Notes under the pieces: generated by a model
The model's database searches: none
The model's input: the letters and a program-made list of their open reading frames with translations, nothing else
Told to the model about the DNA's origin: nothing
Assembly (NCBI GenBank): GCA_025464795.1
Contig: JAODNB010000367.1
Coordinates: 1 to 5,892, forward strand
Direction of reading: 5' to 3'
DNA length: 5,892 nt
From: Frankiales bacterium
GTDB taxonomy: Bacteria > Actinomycetota > Actinomycetes > Mycobacteriales > SCTD01
Shown here: positions 4,984 through 5,892 of the stretch, one piece after another
Position numbering within the stretch: position 1 is the first letter of the stretch
How the letters are laid out: every line of letters begins with the position of its first letter
Made by a program: the position numbers and the translations under genes

Positions 4984-5892
4984 CCCGAGCCCAGCGGCGC
5001 ATCTGGTCGATGCGCTCCTGCAGCTGGACAGCGGTCGCCTGGGCTGACGGCGGACCGCCGCACGCTGCCCGCAGCTCGGCGTGGATCGCGCCGTGCGGCT
5101 TGTTCGTGCGGTGGTGCCACGCACCCACCAGCCCGTTGAGCTCCTTGCGCAGCCCCGACAGCACCTCGAACGCCGTCCGCGCGCGCTCCACGGGCGGCGG
5201 GGCGACCGGGGCGTTCTTGAGCTGCTTCGCCTGGTGCTGCTGCAGGAGCACCGCGACCTGCTCGGGTGCGAGCAGGCCGGGCAGTCCGAGGAAGTCCTGC
5301 TCGTCCGCGCTGCCGACGGCCGCGCCGGTGCCGTACTCGCCGCCGTCGTAGATCACCCGGTCCAGGTGCGCCGAGGCCTGCAGGGCCACGAACCCGGCTT
5401 CGTCCTCACCGTCGGACTCCTCGCGGTTCGCGGCCGCCATCAGCTCATCGGCCAGGAAGACGTCGCGAGCCGGGCCGTCGAGGGCGTGATCGCGCTCGAC
5501 CTCCATCTCGGCAGCGAGGGCCAGCAGCACCGGCACGGAGGGGACGAAGACCGACGCGGTCTCCCCCGGCTTGCGGTTGCGGACGAAGCGACCGACTGCC
5601 TGCGCGAAGAACAGCGGGGTCTGCACGCTGGTGCCGTACACCCCGACCGCCAGCCGCGGGATGTCCACGCCTTCCGACACCATGCGCACCGCGACGAGCC
5701 AGCGGGCGTCGGAGGCGTCGAACTGCGCGATCTTCTTCGACGCCGTCGGGTCGTCCGACAGCACGACCGTCGGCTGCGTGCCCGTGATCCCCTGCAGCAG
5801 CTCGGCGTAGAGCTTCGCGTTCTTGTGGTCCGAGGCGATCACCATGCCGCCGGCGTCCGGCATGCCGCGGCGGACCTGGGTCAAGCGGCGGT
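4976..5892 (-). CDS. DEAD/DEAH-type superfamily II helicase, C-terminal part (5' end outside window)
   Basis: The last 304 codons of a minus-strand gene are visible; the frame is open past the right edge, so the TTG at 5884 is probably an internal Leu. The segment holds most of the second RecA-like domain of an SF2 helicase. GGMVIASDHKNA (about residues 12-23 counted from that Leu) is the first strand of the domain, VRMVSEGVDIPRL (66-78) is motif V, and FAQAVGRFVR (93-102) is motif VI with its ATP-contacting arginines. The ATP-binding motifs I and II would lie outside the window. After the helicase core come an acidic stretch (EESDGEDE) and a long C-terminal extension ending in AWHHRTNKPHGAIHAELRAA and a basic tail, perhaps a nucleic-acid-binding module. 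The protein presumably uses ATP to unwind or translocate on DNA or RNA in the cytoplasm. Its pathway is not shown by the visible part; repair is only one possibility. Confidence 0.88.
   Translation of the reverse strand, partial: RRLTQVRRGMPDAGGMVIASDHKNAKLYAELLQGITGTQPTVVLSDDPTASKKIAQFDASDARWLVAVRMVSEGVDIPRLAVGVYGTSVQTPLFFAQAVGRFVRNRKPGETASVFVPSVPVLLALAAEMEVERDHALDGPARDVFLADELMAAANREESDGEDEAGFVALQASAHLDRVIYDGGEYGTGAAVGSADEQDFLGLPGLLAPEQVAVLLQQHQAKQLKNAPVAPPPVERARTAFEVLSGLRKELNGLVGAWHHRTNKPHGAIHAELRAACGGPPSAQATAVQLQERIDQMRRWARER

Noticed and set aside
5266..5787. Plus-strand open frame opposite the helicase gene
   Set aside because: The translation is extreme Arg/Pro-rich low-complexity sequence, typical of a wrong frame in high-GC DNA; the minus-strand frame carries helicase motifs V and VI.

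Overview
The window looks like ordinary chromosomal sequence from a high-GC actinobacterium. By eye the base composition is close to 70% G+C. Third codon positions are strongly G/C biased, GTG starts are frequent, and the protein variants (an M56 peptidase with a HERAH motif, a bacterial acyl-CoA oxidase, a YqjM-type flavoenzyme, a SpoU methyltransferase, a Cys-rich-end lipoprotein) are common in Nocardioides-like and related Actinobacteria. The genus cannot be fixed from this sequence alone. No mobile element, CRISPR array, tRNA or rRNA was seen.

Layout from left to right. The 3' end of an M56-family membrane metallopeptidase gene (1-443, +) is followed 20 bp later by a complete acyl-CoA oxidase/dehydrogenase gene (464-2317, +). 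This pair converges on a three-gene minus-strand cluster. Read 5' to 3' on the minus strand, the cluster is an Old Yellow Enzyme-family ene-reductase (4729-3674), a SpoU/TrmH-family RNA 2'-O-methyltransferase (3677-2868) whose start overlaps the preceding stop by 4 nt, and a small secreted lipoprotein (2832-2362). Divergent from the cluster, only 47 bp away, is a gene for a 60-residue two-helix membrane protein (4777-4959, +). It converges on the C-terminal part of a superfamily II helicase gene that runs off the right edge (5892-4976, -).

The genes do not form an obvious single pathway. The minus-strand trio is probably co-transcribed because of its tight spacing, but a flavin reductase, an RNA methyltransferase and a lipoprotein have no evident common substrate. 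All gaps between genes are short: 20, 44, 35, 47 and 16 bp, plus one 4-nt overlap. There is therefore no non-coding stretch long enough to hide another gene.

The structures worth a second look are small. A 13-bp unit is repeated three times between the methyltransferase stop codon and the lipoprotein ribosome binding site. A CTAG-rich cluster of overlapping short repeats lies at the convergent junction near 4960-4983. The divergent start region of 47 bp is very compact. I did not find a convincing previously undescribed system.
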